Of a DNA stretch of 64,000 nt, positions 13,116-25,560 are shown piece after piece. Source of the DNA: Cyathus striatus. Taxonomy: Eukaryota; Basidiomycota; Agaricomycetes; Agaricales; Nidulariaceae. The position numbers and the translations under genes were made by a program. The DNA lies in the NCBI GenBank assembly GCA_025738555.1, contig JAOVFP010000001.1, positions 1,798,001 through 1,862,000 of the forward strand, read 5' to 3'. Within the stretch, counting starts at the first letter, position 1. Each line of letters starts with the position of its first letter. The notes under the pieces are model-generated. The model had not been told where the DNA came from. It did not search any database and worked only from the letters and a program-made list of their open reading frames with translations.

Positions 13116-13331
13116 GAACCTCCTGCGTACACCAGTTTACGGAAAGTTCACGTTGTGGTCCTCTTTTCACTTTGTCATAAAACCATAGATACCGGGCCAT
13201 AGCCCAACAGTGGAAGCCAGCGTGCAAATGGAGGTGGTGAACAACGCAGCAACAGAGCCTAAGGAATTTTCGCGCGGTGCTCCTCCCCGCCCTATGTTAC
13301 AGTATACAGCTTAATTTCAAACACATTGGAA

Positions 13332-13392
13332 TTGCTGAGCGGTAAAATAGACCACATAGAACAAAGTATCGATGAGGGCTTGAGTTCGAAAC
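13332..13392 (+). other. tRNA-like Pol III box pair just outside element F
   Basis: Box A-like TTGCTGAGCGG (13,332-13,342) and box B-like GAGTTCGAAAC (13,382-13,392) lie 39 nt apart, each matching about 8 of 11 consensus positions. No clean cloverleaf is apparent. It lies about 100 bp before the left terminus of element F and points towards it. Confidence 0.3.
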
Positions 13393-13872
13393 AAGGTAGG
13401 TGTTTTTTTCCCGCAAGTTTATTTTCTATTACGTAATCAACTGATAGGCGCATCGACGCGCTGTTCGCGTTTGCTCTCCCCCTCGAACGGAGCACTTTAC
13501 GCTCGCCCCCTGTTACACGTGAAATACACGTGTATTCCACCTTTACATGTGCACTCCATGTGCAGTTCATGTGTACTTCACATAGCTTTGGATGTATTCA
13601 AATTCGAAAATTTCCATACAATTTTTGAATTTTTTTACACATGAAGTGCATATATATAGGTGGAATGGCGGAATTCCACATGGAAACATATAGTGGAATT
13701 CACATGCATTTCACATGCAGTGCATATAACTACATGTATTCCACATGTATTACACATTCATAATTGAATTATGGTGCTTGGTGTATTGCACATGGAATAC
13801 TTGCAAGTATTACACTTGTTGCTTACTAAGTATAATAAAAAAGAAATAGAACACAAAAATCTGTCCACAGCG

Positions 13873-13943
13873 GTAATCAAACCCAAGACCTAGCATATCA
13901 GCCATACAACTGTTCAACACTGACACAACTAACCATTCGGCCA
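13873..13943 (-). other. tRNA-like Pol III promoter in element F, facing the 5' TIR
   Basis: On the minus strand, box A TGGCCGAATGG (13,943-13,933) matches TRGYNNANNNG fully. Box B GGTTTGATTAC (13,883-13,873) matches 9 of 11 positions, one mismatch being a CpG transition. The boxes are 49 nt apart. Equivalent boxes occur in elements E and B at the same place and orientation relative to the 5' end. It could be a tRNA-derived SINE remnant shared by descent. Confidence 0.55.
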
Positions 13944-14039
13944 TAGTACCCTTTGAATACAATGGTAAGTCATGCTATGTATACTGCTCGTCCAGCTGTC
14001 AGTAACCAGTACATACCCAGGCGATGTGTCACCAGTGCT

Positions 14040-15100
14040 CACCACCAGCATTCACCACATCAGCCATCACCACACCAACACTCACCACACCACTCTCCAG
14101 GCGCTCACTGCTCAGTGCCTGCTCCCTCCCTCCCTCCCTCCCTCCCTCCCTCCTCCCCTCCTCATCCATCCCTCCCTCCAGACCCTCTATGCTCGTCCCC
14201 TCCCTGCATGTAGAAGGCAACAACGCTGCTGGCAAGAGCAGGTGTCAATGCCATGTTGCCCAGCCCCTTCCCCTCTGTGTCGCAACAACTGCCCACAGCT
14301 CCCACCTGCTCCCACCCTCTCCCATTGCATCAACAATGCTGACACGCCATCGGCAACACCTTGTCACCCACCTCAAGTCACCTCAATGTTCATGTCCTGC
14401 ACCACAACTCCTGTCCCTCAAGATCTGCAGCGATGTGGCATCAACATCACTGCTCACTAGGTACACTGTCTCTCCTTTCTCCTTACTGTCCCACTGTCTC
14501 ATGTTCCCACAGTGTTGTCTATGTTTCATAGATGCCCAACCTCACTCGATGACAATGTCATCACATCGACAATGGTGCCATGTTGTTTGGCTGTTTTGCG
14601 AAGGCGGCGGGGCCACGTCACCTGCCCCTCCTCCTCTCCTCACCGGTACATCATCTTGGCAATGGTTCCAAGGTGTTTGCTATATCTCGAAGATGGCAGC
14701 ACCACGTCACCTGCCCCTCCTCTTCTCAGTGATGGTGCCATGTCATTAGGCCACTCCTCCCCTGTTCACGAAGATGGTGATGCTACGTCACCTGCCCCCT
14801 CTTGTCTTCCTCTCCCCCTGCTTCATGTCAGCAATAGTACCATCTAGCCACCCTCCGCTATTTCGTGAAGATGGTGATGCAACACCACCCACCCACCCTC
14901 TCTTCCCCCTATGTGTCTCCAGTGGCACTGAGGCCGTCGCCCTGTCTCCCACAACCACCACACCTCTTTTCTCCCTCTCAACCAAGCGACCACCATTGTT
15001 CACACATCACCAAGCCCATGTCCACCACCACCACCCCATCACCACCCCATCACCACAACCCCACGATCTCCATTCTACCACCTTACCTTCCACCACCACA
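14040..15100. repeat. Low-complexity CACCA/CCTCCCT-rich region of element F
   Basis: Tandem CACCA-type repeats (14,040-14,100), a CCTCCCTCCCT run (14,130-14,170) and degenerate repeats of about 110 bp containing CATCACTGCTCACC- or GAAGATGGTGATGC-like segments (14,560-14,880). Open frames across it are long only because the sequence is repetitive. It occupies the slot that minisatellites fill in elements E and B. Confidence 0.6.
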
Positions 15101-15866
15101 CTTTGAGAGGGCAGTGAGGAGGAGAACAGTGAGGGGGGAGAACAGCAAAGGGGAGGAGAGAGCAAGGGGGGGGAGCAACAAGGGAGGAGAACAGCAAGGG
15201 GAGGGGGAGGAAAGTGAGGAGAGGAGAGAGAGGAGAGCAAGGAGAGAGGAGAACAAGAAGAGAGGAGAATGAGGAGAGAGGAGAATGAGGAGAGAGGAGG
15301 GCAAGGAGAGAGGAGGGCAAGGAGAGAGGAGAGCGAGAGGGAGAAAAGCGACAGGAGGGGAAAGCGAGGGGGAGGAGAGTGAAGGGGGAGTAGAGTGAGA
15401 GGGGAGGAAAGTGATGGGAGAGGAAAGTGAGGGGGAAGAGAGTGTGGGGGAGGAGAGCATGGGGGTGGAGAGCAAAGGGGGAGTAGAGCATGGGGGGAGG
15501 AGAGCAAAGGGGGAGGAGAGTGTGGGGGGAGGAGAGTGTGGGGGGAGGAGGGCAGGGCGGAAGGAGAACAAGGTGGAAGGAGAACAAGGTGGAAGGAGAA
15601 CAAGGTGGAAGGAGAACAAGGTGGAAGGAGAACAAGGTGGAAGGAGAATGAGGTGGAAGGAGAGGAGAGTGAGGGAGGAGGAGAGCAAGAGTGGAGGAGA
15701 GTGAGGGAGGAGGAGAGTGAGGTGGGAGGAAAGCAGGGGGGGATGAGGCTGGAGGAAAGTGGGAGAGGAAAGCAAGGCTGGAGAACAGTGAGAGAGGAAG
15801 AGAGCAAGGTGGGATAAAAGTGGGGGGGACAACAGCAAGGGGAGAGGAGAGCGAGGGAGTCCTCTT
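15101..15866. repeat. About 765-bp nearly pure polypurine tract with 16-bp tandem repeats
   Basis: The + strand is almost only G and A (GGAGA, GGGGGAGGAGAG patterns). At about 15,555-15,660 a 16-bp unit, GGAAGGAGAACAAGGT, recurs about seven times. The strand purity gives long open frames on both strands that I do not consider genes. Confidence 0.85.
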
Positions 15867-16236
15867 CCTCTTCCTCCTCTTCTACTGCTGCTACCACTGC
15901 TGTCGTCTTGTTGGGCATCAAGCAGTGGCTATTTTTTAATAGTAGTTTAGTTACACATGTATATTTGTATGCCAATATAATTTTAGTCTTATAACTATGA
16001 TTTGTGAGAACATAAAATGTAGAGACCTTGCTTTATATTGATAAATGCACTGCATTTGCACTACATCACTGAAGGGTGATGGGCTGCCAATGAGTTTGAA
16101 ATGACATGGAGTGCTGGTGAACATGGTGCATGTCATTCGCAAATAGCACATCATATCTGATCATTGCTCATCAATGATCCCATGGTCTCTGCTCTAATCG
16201 CAACCACCACCTATCCACCTATCTACACCACAACCA

Positions 16237-18543
16237 ATGTCGAGCAACACTGCCAATACTGCCAACACTGACAATACTGGCATTCAGGTTTCCCCACCTT
16301 GTTCTCAGTGGGAAACCTCGAGACCCAGACCTTTTCAACTGTAAATCTCGCAAGCACACTCAGTCCACTGTTGATACCACACAAGAGCCTGCTACCAAGA
16401 AGCCAGCAGTAGAAGAAACCAATGATACTGTACAATCTGGTAGAGGTGGAAAAAGTGTGTGGGGTAGGAAACAGAAAGGGAAGCAAGCAGTACAGGGAAG
16501 GTTTGTTGTCTGTTCATGTACTCCCCAGCTCTCACTGTCTCACTGTTTTCAACATTTAGGATAACATCTGCCAACAAAAATGAGATGGATGAAGCTGCTA
16601 AGGCTACAGCTGAGAAACAGATTGCAGGGTGAGTAACACTCTTTATTCTTTGTTATGTGACATCATTGACACCATTACTTACAATTTTACAGTGCCATTG
16701 CTCCACCCAAGGCTACAAAGTCTGCAGTTAAACCTAAACCTAAGGCTACTGAGTCCACAGCTAAGCCAAAAGCTCCCACTCCAGCTGAGAGTCCTGCTTC
16801 AAGCTGAACACCTTCTGAGATTGATGATAATATTGACACAATCGAAGAAGGAGATGACAGTAAAGTGGTAACTGAGGAGGAAGGTCCTGGCACAGAGGAT
16901 GATAAAGTTGAAGAGGAGAAGAGTGGGAAGAACAGTAAAGCAGATGAAGGAAGTGGGGAGTATGTTGATAGTGGTTTGGAGAGCAGAAGAGGAGAGAGTG
17001 GAAGAGGAGAGAGTGGAAGAGGAGAGAGTGAGGAAGGTGAGGAAGGTGAGGAAGATGAGGAAGGTGAGGAAGGTGAGGAAGGTGTAGAATAGGAAGAGGA
17101 AGGGGAAATTGAAATAGAGGAAGGGGCAGTCTCTATTAAACAGAAAGGGAAAGGGAAGGGAAGGGAAAATAAAGGGGGTAACAAGGATGAAAATATGGTT
17201 ATCAGCAACCCCACCACCCCAACAAAGAAAAGCAGTATGCAATAATTATTTTTAAAAATTAAAGCTTATTCATTGTTTTCAGATATTGTTATGAGAAGCC
17301 CTAGTCCAGTATGGTCTAAAGAAATATTGCAAGGTTCATCTAAAGTTTCAGGTATATTCTAATTATTTTGGTTGAATAATTTCTTATAAATTAGTAGGAG
17401 GTATACTGCATGGAAATGCAATTGGAAATGTCGACAACTGGGCAGATATAGCTGATCCTACTACTCCCTCTCACTCACCAGTCAGTGGAACTGTACAACT
17501 GTACATGACCCAGGATGAGCCAGACTTCAATCCTACTGAGCAATCTGGGATACCTCCAAAAACTATTTCAGTCCCATTTTCATATGAAATTGGTAATGTT
17601 TTGAAGGCAGTGGCAACACCTATGTCACCTGTCAAAAGTGAGTGCTCATAAATTTATTGGTTAAAAACACGCTTATTAATGTAAGTTATAGACCAAAACT
17701 GACAAATGTACATGTATAATACTGCCAGTAAGGAATGGAATATTTTGGGGCACTATTCAGTAGTCGATAAACAAGGTGAAGTGCACTGGAGTAGCAGGGA
17801 TAATAAAATATAGTTTATTTAGCTGCGGTATTTCTTTTAGTTATTGCATAAAATGTGTACTAACTTTCTTTTAGGTAATCCAGTTTCCTCTTATCAGGGA
17901 AATTCTACCAGTGTTCCAAGTACTCCAGCCACAGAGGTTGATAACAAGAGCTCTTCTGAGGAGTTTAATTACTTCACAGAGGACTTCATAACTTTCTGTG
18001 AAGTAAACACTGATTTAATTGGTGTTGAAAAATGGGATATTTGTTTTGCTTGGAGGTTCCATAAGGAGATTGAAAGAGTTCATACTTTCATTCAAAATAT
18101 GAAAGCTGATGAAAATCCTTGGCCACAAAGTTTGTTATATTTTATTAATGATTTATGATTTACTAATGAAAATAAAAGGTGTTGGAAAGCCAAATAAGAA
18201 GCAAATAGTTTCATTTTTCACAGGTGGAAAGCATGGACACACATCTTACTACAATTGGACATGCATTATGGGGCGTGTATCTGAGTATCCTGAAATGACT
18301 CAGTGGCTTGAAAATCTGGATCTTACTGATGTGGATACAAGAGAGCTTTGGGGACTTCAGAAGACATCTGGTTTTACTCGCACAGATTTGGAACAATGGG
18401 TTAAGTGCCAGTCTGGAGTTCAGAAAAATAAGAAGAGCAGTAGTAGCAGAGGTGGTAGTAGCAAGAGTGGTAACAGTAAAGGTAGTGGTAGCAGGGGTGG
18501 TAGTGGTAAAGGTGGTAGTAACAAGAGCACCACCAATAAGTAA
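16237..18543 (+). pseudogene. Accessory gene of element F (partner of the CxC5 transposase)
   Basis: Not a named family to me. Visible segments, separated by likely introns (16,498-16,560, 16,629-16,692, 17,240-17,290, 17,352-17,400, 17,640-17,875 and others): an N-terminal Ser/Thr/Lys-rich part; a very acidic region of EEGEEGE repeats (16,860-17,090); the motif GGILHGNAIGN (about 17,398-17,432); and a folded-looking C-terminal part with DFITFCEVN and TQWLENLDLTD, ending in a Ser/Gly-rich tail (18,420-18,543). The GGIL..GNA.GN block and the preceding DIVM.SP motif recur in the corresponding gene of element B (51,163-52,635), which proves relationship. In-frame TGA at 16,805-16,807 and TAG near 17,090 suggest decay. 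The ATG at 16,237 is in a different frame from the next open segment, so the start is uncertain. Confidence 0.6.
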
Positions 18544-18680
18544 GTGATTTAACAATTTTTTTGTTTTTTTGACTTTGGTCTTTCTATAACTGTACTTTTA
18601 GTTTCTCTTTTTTTTGTCTTCTATGTCTGCTATATGGCCCTCTTCTTCAACAGTCTCCTCTATTTTGGAAAATTCTCTCT

Positions 18681-19907
18681 ATGATTTCTTTGATTTCTCA
18701 ATCTTTTATTCAGAAAAATTGTTTAAGTTTGAAAATCCTCTCTATGCTGCTGTGCTTGACACTGGACTACAAATATATCTATCTGTGGACTTCATTTTAT
18801 AAGTCTGGATTCTCCAATCTGAGAGGTGTTGCTATATTATGCCTGCTATCTTTTCTACCTATGGCAGCTGCAAGTCCAAATGAACAGTCTTTTCCTAAAA
18901 TCCATTTCAAAACCTTTTCCAACTTTATAGAATGCAACTTTGGACCAAATATATCACTTTCAACTGTTCTTATGCTGTTATTCACAACGACAAGCAATAC
19001 AGAGTTACTGAATTTACACCAAAGACAACAGCATCCTGAAAATGAATTTGAAAGAAAAAGTTTAATCTCAGCTTGGATATGATCTTTAAGCTATGCAGTT
19101 ATACATGAGCTTGGTGACAAATCAAAGCATCTTTTCAAAGAGAGTGAAATAACACCTGGTTTCTGGAATGTTAATAATAAAAATGCAGTTGCTTTGAACC
19201 TTGGAAAGAAGCTAAACAAATTTAGTAAAATTCTGAAACTAACATTATATGATGATCATGGAAGACTTGTTAAATATCTTAAACCTGTTTCTCTCAATAA
19301 AATACAGCCTATAAAAATGATATGTCCAGCTTCTGTCAGTTGTGCTGGAAGTAAATGCAATAACAAAAATATTAAACTTTCATCAAAATATGAAGATATA
19401 CCATGTGTAACATTGATCAGTAGGACTGAGATTAATAGTAATGCCTATATACTTTCTGGAATCTGCTCAAACTGTAGAACAATATATTATGCTGATCATG
19501 AGAGACACAAAATATCTTCAAATCCTGCTCAGAAAGTCTATCTTAATAATGCAAAGTACATAAAAATTGGTAAAACTCTATGGGTTGATCGCATATTCTC
19601 AAGATCTGTATTAAATGCAATCTATAGCTTTCATGCTTCTACATCTGCATTTGCTGAGTTTTGGAGTAATTCTTATGGAGATACAAAAGAAGTTAGTTGC
19701 AGACAGATTTGGTGTACATTTATAGAGGAGTCTTTGAGAACAGTAGCTGAATCCTCAAAATCAAATTTTGTTATTGATGATGGCCTTGCAGTTAAAGACA
19801 TTACAAGGAGTGCATATGATAAGCTTGGGTCCAATGGTAATATATATCCTGCTACTGAGCATAGTTGCTCAGAATGTACCCACAAATATAAAACAACTGC
19901 AGATTGA
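18681..19907 (+). pseudogene. CxC5-type transposase of element F, N-terminal part only
   Basis: This is the start of a transposase with a CxC5-like cysteine cluster of the kind found with KDZ transposons. Visible blocks: CPASVSCAGSKC (near 19,325-19,360), SGICSNCRTIYYADHE (19,457-19,503), KIGKTLWVDRIFS (near 19,563-19,600), YSFHAS.SAFAEFW, CRQIWCTFIEES and HSCSECT (near 19,860). These align with the minus-strand transposase of element B. An in-frame TGA at 19,080-19,082 follows a Trp-Ile pair where Arg would fit. The frame ends right after HSCSECT, so the CxC6-like and putative catalytic parts are missing; the rest was lost at the junction with the gypsy segment (19,908-20,044). Neighbour: the accessory gene lies directly upstream on the same strand. 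Confidence 0.75.
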
Positions 19908-20044
19908 TGCTAGTAAAATAAAATGACATACTTTAATTTCGATTTTCTCGTTCCGAATTTATGGAACTTCCACCTGAGCGCGTGAGTAGGACACAGCGGG
20001 GAGGGGCTGAGTTCCCACGCTGCCTCCCATAACTCATCAAGGGA

Positions 20045-23000
20045 TTAAAAACAAATAAAACTATATACGTATTTTGTGAATCCTCGTTTTTGTGCTTCAC
20101 AAGTCTTTTGTTGAGTGATTTGGATAAGGGCCTGTGCTTCTTTTCTTGCTTCTGCCATGTCGTCTATTCTGATCTCTGCTTCCCTGATATAAGTGGTATC
20201 TCTTACAGTGGGAGTGATGACTGGTTCGTATCCGTGCAATAAATAGAAAGGGGATTTTTGTGTGACTGAATTGACCTGAGCATTTCGTGAGATTTCTGCT
20301 TCTGGGATGTGGTTTGCCCATTCGTGTTGTCTAGCACTGCAGAAACATCGAAGGTAAGTCTCGATTTCTTGGTTCATCCTTTCTGTTTGTCCGTCAGTTT
20401 GAGGGTGATAGGCAGTGGAGCCTTTCCATTTGATTTTATGGAAATGAAGTATTGCTTGAAATACTTCTGCTACGAATCTTGTGTCCCTGTCAGAAATGAT
20501 TGCATTGGGGAGGCTGTACCGTCTATAAAGTGTCTTTTGGATTAAGGTTGCCGTTCTTTCCGCATTGAGTCCCTTCATTATGCAAGGTTCGAAAATTACC
20601 CCCTTAGTAGACCCATGGTCGACCACGACCATGATTCCATCAAATCCCTTGGATTTAGGCAAATCAGTAATGAAGTCCATAGATATTTGGGAAAATGGTC
20701 GTGTAGTTTCAGGAATGGGGATGGGATTAACTGGTGGTTTTGGTCTTCGATCATAAGCCATTTGTTGACAAGTGGTGCATCCAGTGACGTATTGTTTGAC
20801 AAAAACTCCCATCCCAGGCCACCAGTATTCCTTTTTGACTTCTTTCTCAGTGGAGCTTTGTCCGTGATGTCCTGCAGGTAGACTATCATGTTTTAGTGCC
20901 ACAATACTTCGTTGTAATTCTATGTCTTCAGGAACGTAGACTCGGTCTCTAAAAAGGATTAGTCCACTTTCAATTCACCAGTCGTCCAAAGAGGAGCGAA
21001 TAGGAGGGATATCTTTGGCTTCTATTGCTGTGGTTATTTTCTGGGCCAAAGTATCCTTTTCTGTTTGATTAACAACCAAGTCTCTGAGTTCTGTAGAGAT
21101 CAGGTTGATTTCTAGGTCTTCATCTAGAACATTAGCAAACCAGTTGTCATGTTCCATGTTTAAAGTATTAATGAACCAATGGTCAGGTAAAATTATTAGA
21201 CCGTTGTTTTCATGTTCCTTGTCAGGAGTTAGGTCGGGTCATCGTGAGATCATGTCAGCTTCGAGGTTCTTTTTCCCTTGTATATGTTGCATGTTGATAT
21301 CAAAATCTGAAAGGAAAAGGGACCATCGTGCTTGTTGTCTGGTGACTTTCTGGGGTTCTCGATAGTATTTTAGATTTTCATGATCTGAAAATATGACTAT
21401 TTTATTTGGGTGTCCTTCGAGTAGGTGTCGCCATGCTTTGAATCCATGAACAATTGCATAGAGTTCTTTATCATAGATTTGGTAATTTCGTTCAGTTGCC
21501 GTGAACATGTGAGATATATATCCACATGGTTTCCAAAATCCGTTTTCGTCTTCTTGTTTAAGGACGGCCCCAGTAGCATAATCAGATGCATCGACTAGCA
21601 TGGTAAAAGGTTTCTCAGGGTTCGGTATCCTGAGAATTGGTTCTTTTAAGAAGGCTTCTTTAAGATCATCAAAGGCAAGTTGTTGTTCTGTACCCCAATT
21701 CCATGATTCGGTATTCCTGGTTAGTTTGAGAATAGGTTCTATTCTTTTGCTGTAGCATGGAATGAATTGGCAGTAAAAGTTACAGAATCCTGCAAATGAT
21801 TGGATTTCTTTAACCTTAGTTGGGGTGGGCCAGTCAGCAATTCCAGTGAGTTTTTTGGGGTCCATAGCGATGTTGTTTGGCGTGATGATCATTCCAAGAT
21901 AATCGACTTCTGTTACTTCAAAAGAACATTTTTCGGGTTTTGCAAATAATCCATTGTCCCGAAGTATCTGGAGGATTTCTCGTGTTATCTTCTTATAAAG
22001 TTCAAGATTATTTTTTGTAAAAATAAGTATATCATCCAGATATACCCTAATGAGTCCTTGAGAGATGTAGTCTTCAAGTAGATGATTGATCATTCACATA
22101 AAGGTTGCCGGTGAGTTGCATAATCCAAAGAACATTACAGTAGGTCTAAAGATGCCTCTCTTAGTGATAAAAGCAGCCTTTGACCTATCTTCTGGAACGA
22201 TCTGGACTTTGTTATATGCTCCTCGGAGGTCCATTTTTGTGAAGAGATCAGCGCCTTTAAGGTCCTCTATAAGTTGTTTAATATGAGGTAATGGGTAGCG
22301 GTCTTTGATGGTTCCATTGTTCAAGTAGCAGTAGTCCTGGCATGGTCTCATGTCTTCTGTGTCCTTTTTCCCTACAAAGAAGAATCCTGCAGTATTTTCA
22401 GCATCCATTGAATCTGGTAGAACTTCTTCGATGTATCCTTTTCGAAGGTTGTCATCGACGAATTCATTCATTGCCTTTTCTTCTCGTATACCGAGAGGGT
22501 ATACCCTGCTTTTCCGAGGTGAGAAGTCCGCTTTCATTCGAATGTGATGATCCCATGGTCGTGAAGGTGGGAATTCTTCTGAGGTGTCCTTATCGAATAC
22601 GTCCTTGTAATCCCAAAGATGTTCTGGTACCATTTGTTCAAAGGTTTTCTTGATCTTTTCGGGTTCATAGGATAGTCGTTGCGAAATTGTCTGTTTTACT
22701 CTGATGGGAATTCCATAATTTTCAAATAATGGTTCCCTCATTTCATAAGATGTGCCTAGTCCATGTTCCATAAGAAGAGGATCTTCGATTTCTGTTAAGA
22801 AAGTACGGAGGTGGATACTTTCTGCAGTCATTTCTTCTAGGTCTTCATCTTCGGCGTCGTTTATTTGCATCCAATATATTTCGATTGGATTCCAGTTGTC
22901 CTGTAATGGTAGGTCTGGGATTTCTATCATCTTTTCATCGGGGATTCTTGTATCCTCGAGAGAATACCTATAATCTTGAGGGAGCGTTTCCAATTGCTCA

Positions 23001-23569
23001 TTCTCCGATTCATCAGATATTTCTTCGATAGAGGCCGGGTGTCCTGATCGTATGGTTTCCATGACGGGTTTCATTATCTTCATTCGGGCAATTGACATAG
23101 CTTGTGCGAATTTTTTGTTAAATTGTCTGTCAAGTCGCATTTGATCAATTTTCAAGGTTCCTTCCTTCCAGTTTATTTGAGGGTTTGTTTGTTCTAGAAA
23201 GGGGTAGCCCATGATAATTGATTCATTCCCTAGTCCAGAAAGGTAAAATCGGGTAGGAATAGTGGCTGTTCCTACTTTCACTTTGTCGTCAACATAGTGT
23301 GAAATATATCCCTTTTTATTGAGGGTTCCATCTGCATTATATACCGGTGTTAGTTTTCCCAAAGGTTGCGGAGTAAGATTGAATTTCTTCGCAGTTGCTT
23401 GACTCATGAAGTTTCCTCCAGCCCCTGAATCGATCAAGGCTGGGACTGATCCCACGTTTCCTAATGTAACAAGAACTCGCATAGTATTTCGTTCGACATC
23501 AGCTATAATTACATTGGAAAGTAGAATAGGAGGCCCTACAGTGGGATTAATAGTCCTCCTTATTGAAAA
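20045..23569 (-). pseudogene. pol: gypsy pol (protease, reverse transcriptase, RNase H, integrase)
   Basis: The pol polyprotein copies and inserts the element. Protease active site LIDSGAGGNF (about 23,440-23,405); RT with FTKMDLRGAYN, FFGLCNSPATF and the catalytic YLDDILIF (near 22,040); RNase H with TMLVDASDYATGAVL (near 21,600) and IYDKELYAI; integrase HHCC region with HHG...CTTC (about 20,870-20,765), catalytic ISMDFITDLP (near 20,675), ISDRDTRFV and DGQTERMNQE. In-frame TGA at 22,094-22,096, 21,239-21,241 and 20,975-20,977 each replace an expected Arg. Other arginine positions have become Cys, Gln or His (YCYLN, FYCQFI, TRQQARW). The C-terminus is cut after QKRGFTKY. Confidence 0.93.
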
Positions 23570-24950
23570 CCCATCTTGTTGATACTTTCAAAGTATTCAA
23601 CTTGTTCAGCTCCTGGGAGTTCTGCAACTCAGAGCCTCATTTCTTCGGCAAGGTCCTTTCCGGTCATTTTTTTGATGAAAGGATTGTTACTCTTGTTATT
23701 AGCGCGGGGAGTAGTTTCTTTGTTTCGGTTTGGGCACTGCTGAGCCATGTGTCCTTTGGTTCCACAGATAAAGCATTTCCCGGCTTGTAGGTATTCTCCT
23801 CATGTCTTTGCATCTAATCGGTCTATCTCCATGTGATCTACATCCATAGCATTTGGGTCATGGGTAGTTGTCTTGGGTCTGGGGGCAAAGTACCCCCTTC
23901 ATCCCGTTTTGTTATACTGTTGGATTTGTCTGTAGTTTCGATCGAATTTCCTAGCGTTGTCCTGCCATTTTGCAATGGTATCAGGAATTTCTTTCTGGGT
24001 GTGGATACTCTGGAGAAGGGGTCGGTTAAGACCTGCTTTGAAGAGATCCATTTTTGTATAGTCGTCAAGTCCTTCTATGTGGCTGACGAGTATCTCGAAT
24101 TCGGTAATATATTCATCAGCTGTTCCTTTTCCTTGGGTTAAGTTCTGGAGTTTGTGGAAGGCTTCATCTTTTTCGTCAACAGGATCAAAGTTTTTTTTAA
24201 AGTCTTCTTTGAAAGCCTTCCAAGTTCCTGGTTTAGGCGTTTCTTCTTTAAACATTTTGTTCTGTTTCTTCTCTTTCCAGTTTCCAGCGATTCCTCCTCC
24301 AATGTATGACATAGCATACATTATCTTTTTCGCATCTGTGTCATAGATCTTGTCATTTATCAGAAAATATGATTCGACATCTCTGAGCCATTTCTTGGAT
24401 TTCTTCTTGTCTTCTTCGAAAATGGAGGGAGGGTTTAGCCTCAATTTTTTATCGTTGACTTTTGGTGCTGGTGCGTCTGTGCTAGACATGCTAGCGTCTG
24501 ATTCGTGGTCCGAAATTGTAGAGGATGTTGTTGAGATAGGAAGTGGGGGATATCCTTCATCTGCAGTGACGTATTCGTCGTTATCGGGTGGTTGGTTCCT
24601 TTTCAAGTGTTCAACTAGTTCCTGAGCTAGTGAAGTTTCTGGGATTTGTTGGGTAGGGTTCCTTTGCGTCGGGGTCAGTTCTTTTGAAAAGAATTGTCTG
24701 GGTGTGGGAATTCGTGATAGTGTGGGTTTCGAAGTTGTGGTATTGACTACTTGTTTCCCGATGGGTTTACTCGAGCTAGCAATAGACGCAAATGGGTTTA
24801 AGCTTCCTCCCTCCTGTTGCGAGGTCCATATAAGTCCTTCTGGTTGGGACTTCGGTTTCTCTTCGCCTTCTGAGTCAGAACTTTCTGGAGCTTTGAATCT
24901 TCAGGGGGTTGTCGTTGTTTCTGTTCAATGTGTCGGGGTGCTGCACTGAG
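23560..24950 (-). pseudogene. gag: gypsy gag (capsid and zinc-knuckle nucleocapsid)
   Basis: Gag makes the virus-like particle of the retrotransposon. The frame can be followed from the leader (about 24,950) through a Ser/Pro/Gln-rich N-terminal part, a capsid-like retrotrans_gag region with WLRDVESYFLI, WKAFKEDFKKNF and DEYITEFEIL (about 24,430-24,080), to a CCHC zinc knuckle CFICGTKGHMAQQC (about 23,790-23,740), and ends at TAA (23,560-23,562). Two TGA codons in the tail (23,899-23,901 and 23,800-23,802) and one at 23,629-23,631 sit where Arg is plausible. The start codon is unclear because the first ATG-like codons lie in the leader. Confidence 0.85.
23566..23572 (-). promoter_or_regulatory. 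Putative -1 ribosomal frameshift site GGGTTTT between gag and pol
   Basis: Read in the gag frame, the heptamer is G GGT TTT, which fits the X XXY YYZ slippery rule. It lies one codon before the gag TAA. The pol frame is exactly -1 relative to gag and is open across this point, running into RTINPTVGPPILLSN and then the protease. I did not fold the downstream sequence, so a stimulatory structure is unproven. Confidence 0.6.
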
Positions 24951-24980
24951 TAGTGCAAGCAGTCGGCAAGCTTCAGCTTT

Positions 24981-25464
24981 TGTTATGATAAAGTTCTGAT
25001 TGGGACGTTTATCGTACAAGTCCGATAGTCACGTGATTTTACAAGTCCAAGGACAAGTAGATCAGTATATCGAGTTCGAGTCTCTATTCACGAGCTCTTA
25101 AGTTGGTTAGACTTAAGTACGAGCGAAGTGAATGAATCAAAGTAAAGCTAGTTCGATTTAAGCTGAAGCTTGAGCTCTACAGCCCAAGTTGCTACTGTTT
25201 AAATACAAACAAGTTTGTACTAATAATAGTTGAGAAATGTAACTAAATGAGTCAAGATGCTGCGCATCAACTGCGTACTGCTGCGGCGCAGTAAGAAGAA
25301 GGGAAAGTATACTAAGTAAGGTAAATGACTCAAGATGAGTCATAAATAAGATGACAATCGTGTAAGTAAGAAGTAGGTGTTTGGTATCAAAGGTGATACT
25401 AAACAAGTTGACGAAATGTAAAGAAAACATACGTAAATAGGTAAAGAAGCAGAAAATCATAACA
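24981..25464 (-). repeat. gypsy LTR, inner copy (484 bp)
   Basis: Bounded by the inverted TGTTATGA...TCATAACA typical of LTR ends, and about 90% similar by eye to 25,561-26,040. It contains CACGTG and AAGCTTGAGCTC motifs. The 96-bp leader next to it (24,885-24,980) is also duplicated. Immediately after the LTR there is no TGG that would start a normal tRNA primer-binding site. Confidence 0.88.
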
Positions 25465-25560
25465 CTGGAGCTTTGAATCTCCAGGGGGTTGTCGTCGTTT
25501 CTGTTTGATGTGTCAGGGTGCTGCACTAAATAGTGCAGGCAGTCAGCAAGTTTCAGCTTT

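Noticed and set aside
13862..13960. A functional tRNA gene
   Set aside because: Boxes A and B are good but acceptor and anticodon stems do not pair convincingly, and no Pol III T-run ends it close by.
15007..15975. 322-residue minus-strand frame rich in Ser/Pro/Leu and several overlapping frames
   Set aside because: A consequence of the polypurine/polypyrimidine tract, where stop codons are rare on the pyrimidine strand.
20045..20110. Chromodomain at the gypsy integrase C-terminus
   Set aside because: The integrase is truncated before that region, so presence or absence cannot be judged.
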